From Arachnia propionica (GTDB lineage: Bacteria; Actinomycetota; Actinomycetes; Propionibacteriales; Propionibacteriaceae), in NCBI RefSeq assembly GCF_003932785.1, contig NZ_RQYT01000003.1:62001-126000 (forward strand): 64,000 nucleotides of DNA, written 5' to 3'. Under the pieces are notes generated by a model, which worked only from the letters and a program-made list of their open reading frames with translations, had not been told where the DNA came from and did not search any database. Within the stretch, counting starts at the first letter, position 1, and every line of letters begins with the position of its first letter. Below are positions 7,923 through 16,735 of the stretch, piece after piece. The position numbers and the translations under genes are program-made.

Positions 7923-8495
7923 ATGGCCAAGCGAACCAGGGATCCCGAGGGACGGAGGAACATCATCCTCCGTGCCGCCGGTGAACTGATCCGTGAGATC
8001 GGGGTCAGTGCCCTGACCCACCGCAAGGTGGCGGAACGGGCCAAGGTGCCCCTCGGATCCACCACGCAGTACTTCGCGTCGCTGACCGACCTCATCGCCG
8101 AGGCCCTCACCGGCATGGCTGAGGAGCGGGAGGTGATGCTGGACGAGGCCGCCCAGAACATTCGCCGGGCGGAGGATGTCGCCTCGGTCCTGGCCGAACT
8201 CGTCGAGGAGTCGGTCACGGACCCGACATTCCTGCGCAACGAGCTGTCCTTCTGGCTCTTCTACGCCATCCATCCGAAACTCGAGGGCCTGATGCGCTCC
8301 AGCGATGAGGTGCTGCTGCGGACCCTCGCCGAGATCTCCACCCCTGAGCAGGCCAAGGCGATCGTCGTCCACATCTACGGCGTGATGCTGCACATCGCCG
8401 TGCACGGGCAGACCATGCCCCGCGACGAGATGGAGGCCGGCTTCCGGCGGCTGCTCAGCGATCCCCCCGCCCCTGACAGCAGGGGTGGGCCATGA
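7923..8495 (+). CDS. TetR family transcriptional regulator
   Basis: 190 residues counted from the ATG at 7923. N-terminal HTH: IREIGVSALTHRKVAERAKVP followed by TQYFASLTDLIAEAL, typical of TetR; the C-terminal half is the all-helical ligand domain. I preferred this ATG over an in-frame GTG at 7908 because the latter would lie inside the operator. No Shine-Dalgarno is possible between operator and ATG, so translation is presumably leaderless. Upstream of a DrrAB-like exporter, it is a probable drug-responsive repressor of itself and perhaps of the exporter. Confidence 0.88.
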   Translation: MAKRTRDPEGRRNIILRAAGELIREIGVSALTHRKVAERAKVPLGSTTQYFASLTDLIAEALTGMAEEREVMLDEAAQNIRRAEDVASVLAELVEESVTDPTFLRNELSFWLFYAIHPKLEGLMRSSDEVLLRTLAEISTPEQAKAIVVHIYGVMLHIAVHGQTMPRDEMEAGFRRLLSDPPAPDSRGGP

Positions 8496-8501
8496 AACCG
8501 A

Positions 8502-8565
8502 TCGGGTGGCCGCGGGGCGGGACCCCGGGCCACCCGACGGGGCAGGGCGTCGTTGCAGCGACGCC
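8502..8565 (+). terminator. Two tandem hairpins between tetR and the exporter genes
   Basis: First hairpin: TCGGGTGGCC (8502-8511) pairs with GGCCACCCGA (8528-8537), with a further CGGGG/CCCCG pairing inside the loop. Second hairpin: GGCGTCG (8546-8552) with CGACGCC (8559-8565) and a 6-nt loop. Neither has a U-tract. They could terminate or attenuate readthrough from tetR into the exporter genes. Confidence 0.5.
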
Positions 8566-8598
8566 TCGCCTCTTCCAACCACGAGAAAGGTCACTCCC

Positions 8599-9558
8599 AT
8601 GTCCTTCATCCGTGCGCAGGAATTGCGCAAAATCTATCAAACCCGCAGCGGGCCGGTCCGTGCCCTCGACGGCCTCGACCTCGAGGTGGAGCAGGGAACG
8701 GTGATGGCCCTGCTCGGCCCGAACGGGGCCGGCAAGACCACCGCGGTCAAGGTGCTCACCACAGTGCTGCGCCCCGACTCGGGGCAGGCGATCGTCGCGG
8801 GACACGACGTCCTGGCCCACCCCGAACGGGTTCGGCCCATCATGGGGGCCTCCGGTCAGTTCGCCGCCGTCGATGAGGAACTCACCGCACGGGAGAACCT
8901 GGAGCTGATCGGCAAGCTCTACCAGCTGGGGCGCCGTCGGGCCAGGACCCGAGCCGCCGAACTGCTGGACGCCTTCCATCTGGCGGATGCCGCGGACCGT
9001 CCCCTCGCCGGTTTCTCCGGAGGCATGCGGCGACGGGTCGACCTGGCGGGGGCGCTCGTCGTCGAGCCGACCGTGCTGTTCCTCGACGAACCCACCACCG
9101 GTCTCGACCCCACCTCCCGCAACGATCTGTGGCAGGTGATCCGCGAGCGCGTCGGTGCCGGAACCACCTTGCTGCTCACCACCCAGTACCTGGAGGAGGC
9201 CGACCAGCTGGCCGACCGTATCGCCGTGATCGACCATGGCCGGGTCATCGAGGAGGGGACCGCCGATGAGCTCAAGGCCCGCGTCGGCGGACAGCGCATC
9301 GAGGTGACGGTGGTCTCGCCCGATGACCTCGAACAGGCGCGGCGGATCGTCGCGATCCACGCCGTGGGCGAGGTGAACACGGTGGACCGCAGCATCGTCG
9401 CCCAGGTCGCGGATGCCACGACGGCGCTGGTGGTCGTCCTCGAGGAACTCCGGGCGGCGGGCATCGGACTCCACGACGCAGGGATCCGTCGCCCCTCCCT
9501 CGACGACGTCTTCCTCACCCTCACCGGGCGGGGCCAGGCCGAGGAGGTGGCGGCATGA
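8599..9558 (+). CDS. ABC exporter ATPase, DrrA-like (drug resistance)
   Basis: 319 residues. Walker A GPNGAGKTT (residues about 40-48), signature FSGGMRRRVDLA, Walker B VLFLDEPTTGLDP and switch-like TTQYLEEADQLADR, followed by the C-terminal domain characteristic of daunorubicin-resistance DrrA proteins ending LDDVFLTLTGRG. The ATG at 8599 has GAAAGG upstream; the frame is open further 5' but that part has no family similarity. Forms an exporter with the next gene, whose start it overlaps. Substrate unknown; the TetR context suggests a toxic compound. Confidence 0.9.
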   Translation: MSFIRAQELRKIYQTRSGPVRALDGLDLEVEQGTVMALLGPNGAGKTTAVKVLTTVLRPDSGQAIVAGHDVLAHPERVRPIMGASGQFAAVDEELTARENLELIGKLYQLGRRRARTRAAELLDAFHLADAADRPLAGFSGGMRRRVDLAGALVVEPTVLFLDEPTTGLDPTSRNDLWQVIRERVGAGTTLLLTTQYLEEADQLADRIAVIDHGRVIEEGTADELKARVGGQRIEVTVVSPDDLEQARRIVAIHAVGEVNTVDRSIVAQVADATTALVVVLEELRAAGIGLHDAGIRRPSLDDVFLTLTGRGQAEEVAA

Positions 9559-10370
9559 GGCCGATCAAGCGTTCCGGGGTCGCCGCCTGGTTGGCCGATG
9601 TCGGGGCCCTGACCACCCGCAACGTCATCGCCCTGAGGCGCAGCCCTGAGGTCGTGGCGTTCTCCGTGCTCCAACCCATCCTGTTCGTGTTGCTGTTCAC
9701 CCAGGTCTTCGGCGGGGCCATCAACGTCCAGGGCAGTGACTACACCAACTACCTCCTGGCCGGGATCTTCGGGCAGACCATGGTCTTCGCCTCCCTCGTC
9801 TGCGGCATCTCCATCGCCGAGGACCTGAAGAAGGGGATCATCGATCGATTCCGCAGCCTTCCGATGCATCCCAGCGCCATCCTCATGGCCTGCACCCTGT
9901 CCAACCTCATCGTGAGTGCCTTCTCGATCCTCGTCATGGCCGTCACGGGGCTGCTGGTGGGATGGCGGTTCAGCGAGGGCGTCGGGAACATGCTCGCCGG
10001 GCTCGCCCTGTTGCTGGGCTTCTCCTGGGCGATGAGCTGGCTCATGATGGCGCTCGGGGTGTTCCTCGGGGACTCCCGGACCGTCAACACCGCGGCGATG
10101 CTCGTCGTCATGCCGATGTCCTTCCTCAGCAACGTCTTCGTGCCGTTGGAGAGTCTCTCCGGTTGGATGCGGGTCGTGGCGGAGTGGAACCCGGTCTCGG
10201 TGCTGGTGCAGGCGTGTCGTGGCCTGTTCGGCAACCTCGGCACCGCTCCGGTTCCGGAGGTGTGGCCGCTCCAGAACCCCATCGTCGCCACCGTCGGCTA
10301 CCTGGTGGTCTTCGTCGCGGTGTTCGCGCCCCTGGCGGGGGTGGCCTTCCGCACCAGGACCAAGGTCTAA
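9555..10370 (+). CDS. ABC-2 type exporter permease, DrrB-like
   Basis: 271 residues with six predicted membrane helices and the ABC-2 membrane fold; ends with the sequence VTVGYLVVFVAVFAPLAGVA-like hydrophobic helix and a short basic tail. Family marks include QPILFVLLFTQVFGG near the first helix and FVPLESLSGWMRVVAEWNPV between helices five and six. Overlaps the ATPase gene by 4 bp (ATGA). Followed immediately by a strong hairpin terminator. Confidence 0.9.
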   Translation: MRPIKRSGVAAWLADVGALTTRNVIALRRSPEVVAFSVLQPILFVLLFTQVFGGAINVQGSDYTNYLLAGIFGQTMVFASLVCGISIAEDLKKGIIDRFRSLPMHPSAILMACTLSNLIVSAFSILVMAVTGLLVGWRFSEGVGNMLAGLALLLGFSWAMSWLMMALGVFLGDSRTVNTAAMLVVMPMSFLSNVFVPLESLSGWMRVVAEWNPVSVLVQACRGLFGNLGTAPVPEVWPLQNPIVATVGYLVVFVAVFAPLAGVAFRTRTKV

Positions 10371-10374
10371 GAGG

Positions 10375-10412
10375 GTGGCTGGGCCCCGGGGAATCCCCCG
10401 GGGCCCAGCCAC
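10375..10412. terminator. Bidirectional hairpin terminator between drrB-like gene and cysK
   Basis: Perfect 17-bp stem (10375-10391 with 10396-10412) and a 4-nt loop AATC, almost all G-C, placed 5 bp after one stop codon and 15 bp before the convergent cysK stop. No U-tract in either direction. Confidence 0.85.
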
Positions 10413-10427
10413 GTCAGGCGCAGGCGC

Positions 10428-11357
10428 TCAGGCGTCGACGAGCCCCTCGAACAGGACCGTGCTGAGGTAGCGCTCCCCGAAGTCGGGCAGGACCACGACG
10501 ATGGTCTTCCCGGCGTTCTCCGGGCGGTTCGCCACCTCGACGGCCGCGGACAGCGCCGCACCGGAGGAGATCCCGACGAGGAGACCCTCCTGCGTGGCGG
10601 CAGCCCGTGCGAACTCCAGCGCCTGGTCGATGGAGCGGGTGATGACCTCGTCGATGACCCCGCGGTCGAGGATCTCCGGCACGAAGTTCGCCCCCAGACC
10701 CTGGATCTTGTGGGGTCCGGGCTCACCGCCGGAGAGCAGCGGCGACTCGGCCGGCTCGACGGCGATGACCCTCACCTCCGGCTTGCGCTCCTTGAGCACC
10801 TGCCCGACCCCGGAGACGGTGCCGCCGGTGCCGACCCCGGCGACGACGATGTCCACGGCCCCTTCGGTGTCCGCCCAGATCTCCTCGGCGGTGGTCCGGC
10901 GATGGACCTCGACGTTGGCGCGGTTGGCGAACTGACGGGCGAGGATCCCGCCCCGCTCGGCAGCGATCTCCTCCGCCTTCGCGACGGCCCCCTTCATGCC
11001 CAGCGGCCCGGGGGTCAGCACCAGTTCGGCCCCGTAGGCGCGCAGCAGGGCCCGGCGCTCCACCGACATGGTCTCCGGCATCGCCAGCACCACCTTGTAG
11101 CCCTTCGCGGCCCCCACCATCGCCAACGCGATGCCGGTGTTGCCGGAGGTGCCCTCGACGATGGTCCCGCCCGGCCTCAACTCCCCGGAGGCCTCGGCGG
11201 CGGCGATGATGGCCGCCCCGATCCGGTCCTTCACCGAGTTCGCCGGGTTGTAGAACTCGAGCTTGGCGAGCACCGTCGCGTTGTCACCCGCGACACGGTT
11301 GATCCTGACGAGGGGGGTGCGGCCGATCGCGGCCGTGACATCTGAGTAAACGGTCAT
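10428..11357 (-). CDS. cysK: Cysteine synthase (O-acetylserine sulfhydrylase)
   Basis: 309 residues, the usual CysK length. PLP-binding lysine K43 lies in [11 protein letters not shown]; the substrate loop [13 protein letters not shown] follows at about 68-80, and the glycine-rich phosphate-binding segment [12 protein letters not shown] is present. Makes cysteine from O-acetylserine and sulfide in the cytosol. No serine acetyltransferase gene is adjacent in this window. Divergent from guaA with about 100 bp between starts. Confidence 0.93.
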   Translation of the reverse strand: MTVYSDVTAAIGRTPLVRINRVAGDNATVLAKLEFYNPANSVKDRIGAAIIAAAEASGELRPGGTIVEGTSGNTGIALAMVGAAKGYKVVLAMPETMSVERRALLRAYGAELVLTPGPLGMKGAVAKAEEIAAERGGILARQFANRANVEVHRRTTAEEIWADTEGAVDIVVAGVGTGGTVSGVGQVLKERKPEVRVIAVEPAESPLLSGGEPGPHKIQGLGANFVPEILDRGVIDEVITRSIDQALEFARAAATQEGLLVGISSGAALSAAVEVANRPENAGKTIVVVLPDFGERYLSTVLFEGLVDA

Positions 11358-11457
11358 GGTTGGTCAACCCCGTGACGCACCCGATCTATTCCCGGCCACG
11401 TTGTTCGAGTGCGGAGTCGCTTGGACCCTGCCGCGCCGACGGTCATAGACTCACTCC

Positions 11458-13011
11458 ATGACTTCCCAGCACGATCTGGTCCTCGTCGTCGATTTCGGGG
11501 CCCAGTACGCCCAGCTCATCGCCCGGCGGGTCCGGGAGGCGGCCGTCTACTCCGAGATCATCGGATCGGATGTCCCGGTGGCGGAGATCCTGGCCCGCCG
11601 CCCCGCCGCCATCATCCTCTCGGGTGGCCCGTCCTCGGTGTACGCCGAGGGGGCGCCGTCGGTGGACCCGGCCCTCTTCGAGGCGGGCATTCCCGTGCTC
11701 GGAATCTGCTACGGCTTCCAGGCGATGGCCCAGGCGCTGGGCGGCTCCGTCGCCAAGACGGGGCAGCGCGAGTACGGCCGCACCCCGCTGTCGATCCAGA
11801 ACTCCGGCAAACTCCTCGGCACCCTGCCGAACACCCTCAACGTGTGGATGAGCCACGGCGACTCAGTCTCGCGCGCCCCGGAGGGGTTCCAGGTGCTGGC
11901 CCGCACGGCGGGGGCGCCCGTGGCGGCCTTCGAGTGCCGGGACCGCAAGCTCGCCGGGGTGCAGTGGCACCCGGAGGTGGCTCACTCGCAGTGGGGCCAG
12001 CAGGTGCTGGAGCACTTCCTGTTCAACATCGCTGGCCTCACCCCGGACTGGACCCCGGAGAACATGGTCGCCGAGGCCGTCGAGGCGATTCGCACCGAGG
12101 TGGGGGAGCGGCGTGTGCTGTGCGCCCTCTCCGGCGGGGTGGACTCCGCCGTCGCCGCCGCCCTCGTGCAACGGGCCATCGGTTCCCAGCTGACCTGCGT
12201 CTTCGTCGACCACGGCCTGCTCCGTGAGGGAGAGGCGCGACAGGTCAAGGAGGACTTCGTCGAGGTCACCGGCGTCGACCTCGTCGTCGCGGACGAGGAG
12301 GAACGCTTCCTCGGCGCGCTGGCGGGGGTCACCGAGCCGGAGACGAAACGCAAGATCATCGGCCGGGAGTTCATCAGGACCTTCGAGACGGTGGCGGCGC
12401 GCCTCGCCGGCGAGCGGGGCATCGACTTCCTGGTCCAGGGCACCCTCTACCCGGATGTCGTCGAGTCGGGCGGCGGGGTGGGCACCGCCAACATCAAGAG
12501 TCACCACAACGTCGGCGGGCTCCCCGACGACCTGCAGTTCAAGCTCATCGAGCCGTTGCGCACCATGTTCAAGGACGAGGTGCGCTCCGTCGGGCTGCAA
12601 CTCGGGTTGCCCGAGTCGTTGGTGTGGCGCCACCCCTTCCCGGGCCCCGGATTGGGCATCCGCATCATCGGGGAGGTCACGAAGGAACGTCTCGGGATCC
12701 TGCGTCGTGCCGATGCCATCGCCCGTGAGGAGTTGGCGCTGGCGAAGAAGGAACGCGAGATCTGGCAGTTCCCCGTGGTGCTCCTGGCCGATGTCCGCTC
12801 CGTCGGGGTGCAGGGCGACGGCCGCAGCTACGGGCACCCGATCGTCCTGCGTCCCGTCACCTCCGACGATGCGATGACGGCGGACTGGGCCAAATTGCCG
12901 TGGGAGTTGCTGGAGAAGATCTCAACGCGGATCACCAACGAGTGCGCTGACGTGAACCGGGTGGTGCTCGACATCACGAGCAAGCCGCCCGCCACCATCG
13001 AGTGGGAGTGA
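11458..13011 (+). CDS. guaA: GMP synthase (glutamine-hydrolysing)
   Basis: 517 residues. N-terminal class I glutamine amidotransferase with nucleophile C84 in GICYGFQAM and the HPEV His-Glu pair; then the ATP pyrophosphatase domain with P-loop [13 protein letters not shown] and the C-terminal dimerisation domain ending KPPATIEWE. Converts XMP to GMP. Start ATG is 6 nt after TAGACT (11446-11451) with no Shine-Dalgarno, so leaderless. Together with guaB3, guaB1, purN and purH it makes purine synthesis a recurrent theme of this window. Confidence 0.96.
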   Translation: MTSQHDLVLVVDFGAQYAQLIARRVREAAVYSEIIGSDVPVAEILARRPAAIILSGGPSSVYAEGAPSVDPALFEAGIPVLGICYGFQAMAQALGGSVAKTGQREYGRTPLSIQNSGKLLGTLPNTLNVWMSHGDSVSRAPEGFQVLARTAGAPVAAFECRDRKLAGVQWHPEVAHSQWGQQVLEHFLFNIAGLTPDWTPENMVAEAVEAIRTEVGERRVLCALSGGVDSAVAAALVQRAIGSQLTCVFVDHGLLREGEARQVKEDFVEVTGVDLVVADEEERFLGALAGVTEPETKRKIIGREFIRTFETVAARLAGERGIDFLVQGTLYPDVVESGGGVGTANIKSHHNVGGLPDDLQFKLIEPLRTMFKDEVRSVGLQLGLPESLVWRHPFPGPGLGIRIIGEVTKERLGILRRADAIAREELALAKKEREIWQFPVVLLADVRSVGVQGDGRSYGHPIVLRPVTSDDAMTADWAKLPWELLEKISTRITNECADVNRVVLDITSKPPATIEWE

Positions 13012-13021
13012 GAAGGAGAAA

Positions 13022-13087
13022 CTGCTCGTCGCGGGCAACGCCTGGGGGAGGCGGCGGCGACGAGCAGCTCCATGGGGGGAGCCCCAT
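13022..13087. terminator. Hairpins downstream of guaA
   Basis: CTGCTCGTCGC (13022-13032) pairs perfectly with GCGACGAGCAG (13057-13067) around a 24-nt loop, followed by a small ATGGGG/CCCCAT stem (13072-13087). Located 10 bp after the guaA stop, so a terminator is the simplest reading. The long loop is unusual and there is no U-tract. Confidence 0.45.
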
Positions 13088-13153
13088 CATCCCGTGGCTG
13101 ACCTCTGAAAAGCCAACCCGAACCTGAGTGCTGGCCAAAAGGATGACGCCTTC

Positions 13154-13381
13154 TCAGTCGCGGCGACGGAACTCCGAGCGCAGGTCCTCGAAGGCGGTGC
13201 CACCTTGGTCGCGGGGAACGAAGAGCCAGAGCACCACGTAGATGGCGATGCCGCTGCCCCCGAGCAGGACGAACACCACGAAGGCGAGACGCACGATCAG
13301 GCTCTCGACGCCGATGGCGCGTGCGATGCCACCGCAGACCCCTGCGATGATCTTGTCGCTGTTGGAGCGCTTGAGGGACAT
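13154..13381 (-). CDS. Small PspC-domain membrane protein
   Basis: 75 residues: basic N-terminus, KIIAGVCGGIARAIGVESLIVRLAF (split here as KIIAGVCGGIARAIG then VESLIVRLAF), and one hydrophobic helix GIAIYVVLWLFVP, the standard PspC core. AAGGA precedes the ATG. Third gene of a minus-strand group with another PspC protein. PspC domains act in envelope-stress sensing; here it may be a target or partner of the nearby two-component system. Confidence 0.85.
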   Translation of the reverse strand: MSLKRSNSDKIIAGVCGGIARAIGVESLIVRLAFVVFVLLGGSGIAIYVVLWLFVPRDQGGTAFEDLRSEFRRRD

Positions 13382-13406
13382 GATGGTTTCCTTTCTTCTC
13401 CGATGG

Positions 13407-13583
13407 TCAGGGACGACGCCAGAGACTGAGCATGAGTCCGAGGGTGCCCGTCCCCAGCAGCAGGCCGGCGAACCACAGCCGCGCCTCGCCGGGTAGTGGG
13501 AAGCCGAGGGCGAGCCACAGGACCACCCCGCTGAACCCCGTCACGACGAGGCCCGTCAGCAATGTCGGCACGTCCCGTCTCAT
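13407..13583 (-). CDS. 58-residue membrane protein
   Basis: Begins MRRDVPTLLTGLV and consists of two hydrophobic helices separated by PLPGEARLW, ending in LSLWRRP. Its ATG overlaps the stop of the upstream PspC gene by 4 bp (ATGA), and it precedes the small PspC gene by 25 bp, so it belongs to the same operon. No family recognised; the overlap and good hydrophobic pattern argue that it is real even though a larger, unrelated open frame overlaps it. Confidence 0.65.
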   Translation of the reverse strand: MRRDVPTLLTGLVVTGFSGVVLWLALGFPLPGEARLWFAGLLLGTGTLGLMLSLWRRP

Positions 13584-14632
13584 TCCGGGTACTCCACTGT
13601 CACCCGCGAGGCGGTGGCCGTCACGGTGAGGTGCAGGGGGACGTCCGGCGTCTGGGCGGACGACGTTGGGAGACGGCGCGGGTACCGAACCTGGGACAGG
13701 GTCTCCTGGGTGTCGATGTCGACGGGGGCGGCGGGCAGGAGCACGAGGACCTCGCTCGCCACGGCTGCGATCCGGATCGTCGTCGCGCCGTCGGGGAAGC
13801 CGTTGCGCAGGTCGATCGTGACCGACTCGGCGACATGGGTGTAGCTCAACTCCGTGCCCGTGCGGATCGGGTTCCCGGGGGCGACCGCCTTGGCCGCTCC
13901 CAGCGTCCCCAGCAGTCCGGCCGAGACGAGCAACACCAGCAGGAAGGCCGTGGGTAGGCGTCGGGAACGCGCCAACAGCGCCCACATCAGGGTGGAGACA
14001 CCAGCGGCGCCGATGCCGACGGCGGCCGAGACGAGGATCGAGGCGGTGAGAACCGCGGCGATGACGGCACAGCCGATCCCGATCAGCGTCACCCCCACGG
14101 CGGCCCACCAACTGCCGGGAGTCCGCTCACTCATCGCCGGGGACGCGGCGGTGTCGGTCATGGTCTCCGGGGCGTACAGGTCGACGACGGGCAACGGCTC
14201 CGGGCCCTGCTCCTGCCTGGCGGGGGCGGGGATGCGCCGGCGTCGGAACGCCACGATGAGGAGCGCCAGCAGCAGCGTCGGCACGATGGAGATGGGGGCC
14301 AGCTGGGACAGCAACCCGGCGGCCACGACGGAACTCACCGCGATGACGAGCCACTGGGAACGGGCCGGCCAGGTGGCGAACCCGGGCAGGTACCTGCCGA
14401 TGGGAGGAACCGCGTCGCCCGCCCGGACCGTCAGCAGGACACCCCATCCGTAGGCGATGACACCGACCCCTCCGACGGGGACGAGGAGGATGAGGGCCAC
14501 TCGGATCAGCAGCGGGTCGATCCCGAATCGTGCCCCGAGGGCGCGGCTCAGCCCGGGCAGTCTGGTCCCGGCCGGGCGCTCCAGCCGCGCAAGGCTCGGG
14601 TGAACCATCCCGAGATCGACCAGTTCCGTCAT
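13580..14632 (-). CDS. PspC-domain membrane protein, EsrI-like
   Basis: 350 residues from ATG 14632, which has CTGGAG about 7 nt upstream. N-terminal PspC segment (RLPGLSRALGARFGIDPLLIRVAL), several membrane helices up to about residue 230, then a C-terminal extracytoplasmic region rich in beta-type sequence (VTIDLRNGFPDGATTIRIAAV). Divergent from a PspC-containing histidine kinase. The arrangement recalls the EsrI-EsrS-EsrR three-component envelope-stress system described in Corynebacterium glutamicum, in which the PspC protein EsrI inhibits the kinase; the assignment is by architecture. Confidence 0.75.
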   Translation of the reverse strand: MTELVDLGMVHPSLARLERPAGTRLPGLSRALGARFGIDPLLIRVALILLVPVGGVGVIAYGWGVLLTVRAGDAVPPIGRYLPGFATWPARSQWLVIAVSSVVAAGLLSQLAPISIVPTLLLALLIVAFRRRRIPAPARQEQGPEPLPVVDLYAPETMTDTAASPAMSERTPGSWWAAVGVTLIGIGCAVIAAVLTASILVSAAVGIGAAGVSTLMWALLARSRRLPTAFLLVLLVSAGLLGTLGAAKAVAPGNPIRTGTELSYTHVAESVTIDLRNGFPDGATTIRIAAVASEVLVLLPAAPVDIDTQETLSQVRYPRRLPTSSAQTPDVPLHLTVTATASRVTVEYPE

Positions 14633-14677
14633 GACTCCAGTGTGTCCCAGCCGGGTTCGAAGGGCCATCCGGGGAGC

Positions 14678-14722
14678 CCCTGAGGGGATCCTGAATGACC
14701 CGTCGACGGCCCTGAGATCCTG
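14678..14722. promoter_or_regulatory. Direct repeats in the divergent PspC/kinase intergenic region
   Basis: CCCTGAGGGGATCCTGA (14678-14694) and CCCTGAGATCCTG (14710-14722) share CCCTGAG and GATCCTG and are about three helical turns apart, midway between divergent starts at 14632 and 14771. They are candidate binding sites for the response regulator encoded downstream. Confidence 0.4.
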
Positions 14723-14770
14723 GCGGGTGGGCGTGACTCCTCACAGCTGGCGTGCCACTCTGGAGGGGAG

Positions 14771-16009
14771 ATGAACAGTTCCCCGGGCACCCAGCGCGCC
14801 GACCAGCTGCAACGCGACCTCTCCGGCAAGGCCATCGCCGGAGTGGCCAGCGGCGTTGCCGCGCACCTCGGCCTGCCCACCGCCTGGGTGCGGATCGGGT
14901 TCGTCGTGCTGAGCCTCTTCAGCGGAACCGGAGTCGTCGTCTACGGCGTCCTGTGGATGCTCATGCCCGGCGGCGACACCCACGAGGAGGCCCCCGGCCT
15001 CGAGGGTGCCTCCCGCGCCGGTATGCGGCCCGGCCAACGCATGAATGCCATCGATGCCGGGGTGCTGTTCTCGGTCGGCATCCTCATCTGCGGTGTGCTG
15101 TGGTTCGTCGCCTCGGATGTCGAACCCGGCAGGACGCCCTTGTTCTGGCCCCTCGTGCTGGGTGGCCTGGGGGTGGTGCTGGTGTGGGCGCAGGCCGATC
15201 GCGTCGGCAACCAGATCGCCGCGTCGGGGCAGGCCAGGGCCGTCACCACGCGACGGGCCCTCGCCAGCGTCGGCCGCCTCGTCGGGGGCATGGTGCTGGT
15301 CGGGTTCGGCATCAGCTGGATGGTGGCGAGCCAACTGGGCTGGCGGGACCTGCCCGTGGTCCTCGGTGCCGCCCTCGTGCTCCTGGCCGGGGTGGTCATC
15401 GTCGCCGCTCCCTGGCTGCTCCGGGCATCCCAGCGGTTGCGGAACGCGGATCGGGATCGGCTCCGCGCCGAGGCCCGGGCCGACATGGCCGCCCACCTGC
15501 ACGACTCCGTGCTGCAGACCCTCGCCCTCATCCAGCGTCAGGCGAACAACCCGGTCACCGTCGCCTCGCTCGCCCGGCGGCAGGAACGCGAGCTGCGCAC
15601 CTGGCTCTACGGGGAGGAGGCGGGGGCGCAGAGCCTCAAGGGGGCCCTCGAACAGATCCGGGTGGACGTGGAGGACCAGTTCCCGATCGCCGTCGAGGTG
15701 GTCTGCGTCGGCGACGCCGGGATGGACGCCGCCACCACCGCGCTCATCCAGGCGACCCGCGAGGCCGTCGTGAACGCGGCGAAGCACTCCGGGGCGCCGC
15801 GCGTCGACGTCTATGCCGAGGTCACCCCTTCCCAGATCGAGGTGTTCGTCCGTGACCGTGGCAGCGGCTTCGACGAGTCCCAGGTCCGGCAGGACCGCAG
15901 GGGCGTGCGAGAATCGATCCGTGGGCGCATGGAGCGTCACGGCGGGGCGGTCCGGATCCGCACCGCCCCCGGAGAGGGCACCGAGGTCAGGTTGGAGCTG
16001 CAGAGATGA
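14771..16009 (+). CDS. PspC-domain sensor histidine kinase, EsrS-like
   Basis: 412 residues. PspC domain at about 15-70 (KAIAGVASGVAAHLG, VLWMLMP), further membrane helices to about residue 217, HisKA_3 dimerisation domain with phospho-accepting H244 in HLHDSVLQTL, then HATPase_c with N-box EAVVNAAKHSG and G-box RDRGSGFDE. NarL-type kinase that phosphorylates the adjacent response regulator. GGAGGGGAG precedes the ATG. The stop overlaps the regulator start by 4 bp. Confidence 0.9.
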   Translation: MNSSPGTQRADQLQRDLSGKAIAGVASGVAAHLGLPTAWVRIGFVVLSLFSGTGVVVYGVLWMLMPGGDTHEEAPGLEGASRAGMRPGQRMNAIDAGVLFSVGILICGVLWFVASDVEPGRTPLFWPLVLGGLGVVLVWAQADRVGNQIAASGQARAVTTRRALASVGRLVGGMVLVGFGISWMVASQLGWRDLPVVLGAALVLLAGVVIVAAPWLLRASQRLRNADRDRLRAEARADMAAHLHDSVLQTLALIQRQANNPVTVASLARRQERELRTWLYGEEAGAQSLKGALEQIRVDVEDQFPIAVEVVCVGDAGMDAATTALIQATREAVVNAAKHSGAPRVDVYAEVTPSQIEVFVRDRGSGFDESQVRQDRRGVRESIRGRMERHGGAVRIRTAPGEGTEVRLELQR

Positions 16010-16674
16010 GTGAAGCGGAGACGACGAAACCGCTCAGCGAGCTGAGGGTCGTGCTGGTCGACGACCACGCCATGTTCCGTGCCGGGGTGCGTCATGAGAT
16101 CGGCGAACTCTGCGTCATCGTGGGGGAGGGGCACGACGTGGCGAGCTCCGTCGAGACCATCCTCGCCACACGCCCGGACGTCGTGCTGCTGGATGTCCAC
16201 CTCCCCGGGGGTGGCGGCGCGGAGGTCATCAAGCAGGTGGTCGCCAAGGAGCCCGACGTGCGCTTCCTCGCCCTGTCCGTCTCGGACGCGGCGGAGGACG
16301 TCATCGGGGTCATCCGGGCGGGGGCCCGTGGTTATGTGACGAAGTCCATCTCGTCGGAGGAACTGGTGGAGGGCATCCAGCGGGTGGCCTCAGGGGACGC
16401 GGTGTTCTCGCCGCGCCTGGCCGGCTTCGTCCTGGACGCCTTCTCGGGCTCGGTGGACATCTCGTCGATCGACGAGGAACTGGACCGGTTGAGCTCGCGG
16501 GAACGGGAGGTCCTCAAACTCATCGCCCGGGGCTACAGCTACAAGGAGGTGGCGCGGGAACTGTTCATCTCCATCAAGACCGTGGAGACCCACGTCAGCT
16601 CCGTGCTGCGGAAACTGCAGCTCAGCAACCGCCACCAACTCACCAAGTGGGCCACCGACAGGCATCTTGTCTGA
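16006..16674 (+). CDS. NarL/LuxR-type response regulator, EsrR-like
   Basis: 222 residues. Receiver domain with acidic pair in VLVDDHAMF, phospho-acceptor D63 in VVLLDVHLPG, conserved lysine in GYVTKSISSEE; C-terminal LuxR HTH LSSREREVLKLIARGYSYKEVA ... TVETHVSSVLRKL. Translationally coupled to the kinase gene. Expected to control the divergent PspC operon through sites between the genes. The insert between receiver and HTH (about residues 140-155) is short and acidic. Confidence 0.92.
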   Translation: MSEAETTKPLSELRVVLVDDHAMFRAGVRHEIGELCVIVGEGHDVASSVETILATRPDVVLLDVHLPGGGGAEVIKQVVAKEPDVRFLALSVSDAAEDVIGVIRAGARGYVTKSISSEELVEGIQRVASGDAVFSPRLAGFVLDAFSGSVDISSIDEELDRLSSREREVLKLIARGYSYKEVARELFISIKTVETHVSSVLRKLQLSNRHQLTKWATDRHLV

Positions 16675-16735
16675 CATCCCCGGCCGGGGCCCGGGAGTGG
16701 CCCCAACCCCGCCGCTCCCGTCCCGCCTCCGTGGT

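Noticed and set aside
7923-10370. Horizontally acquired resistance island
   Set aside because: Base composition and codon use look like the neighbours, and there are no integrase, repeats or tRNA boundaries.
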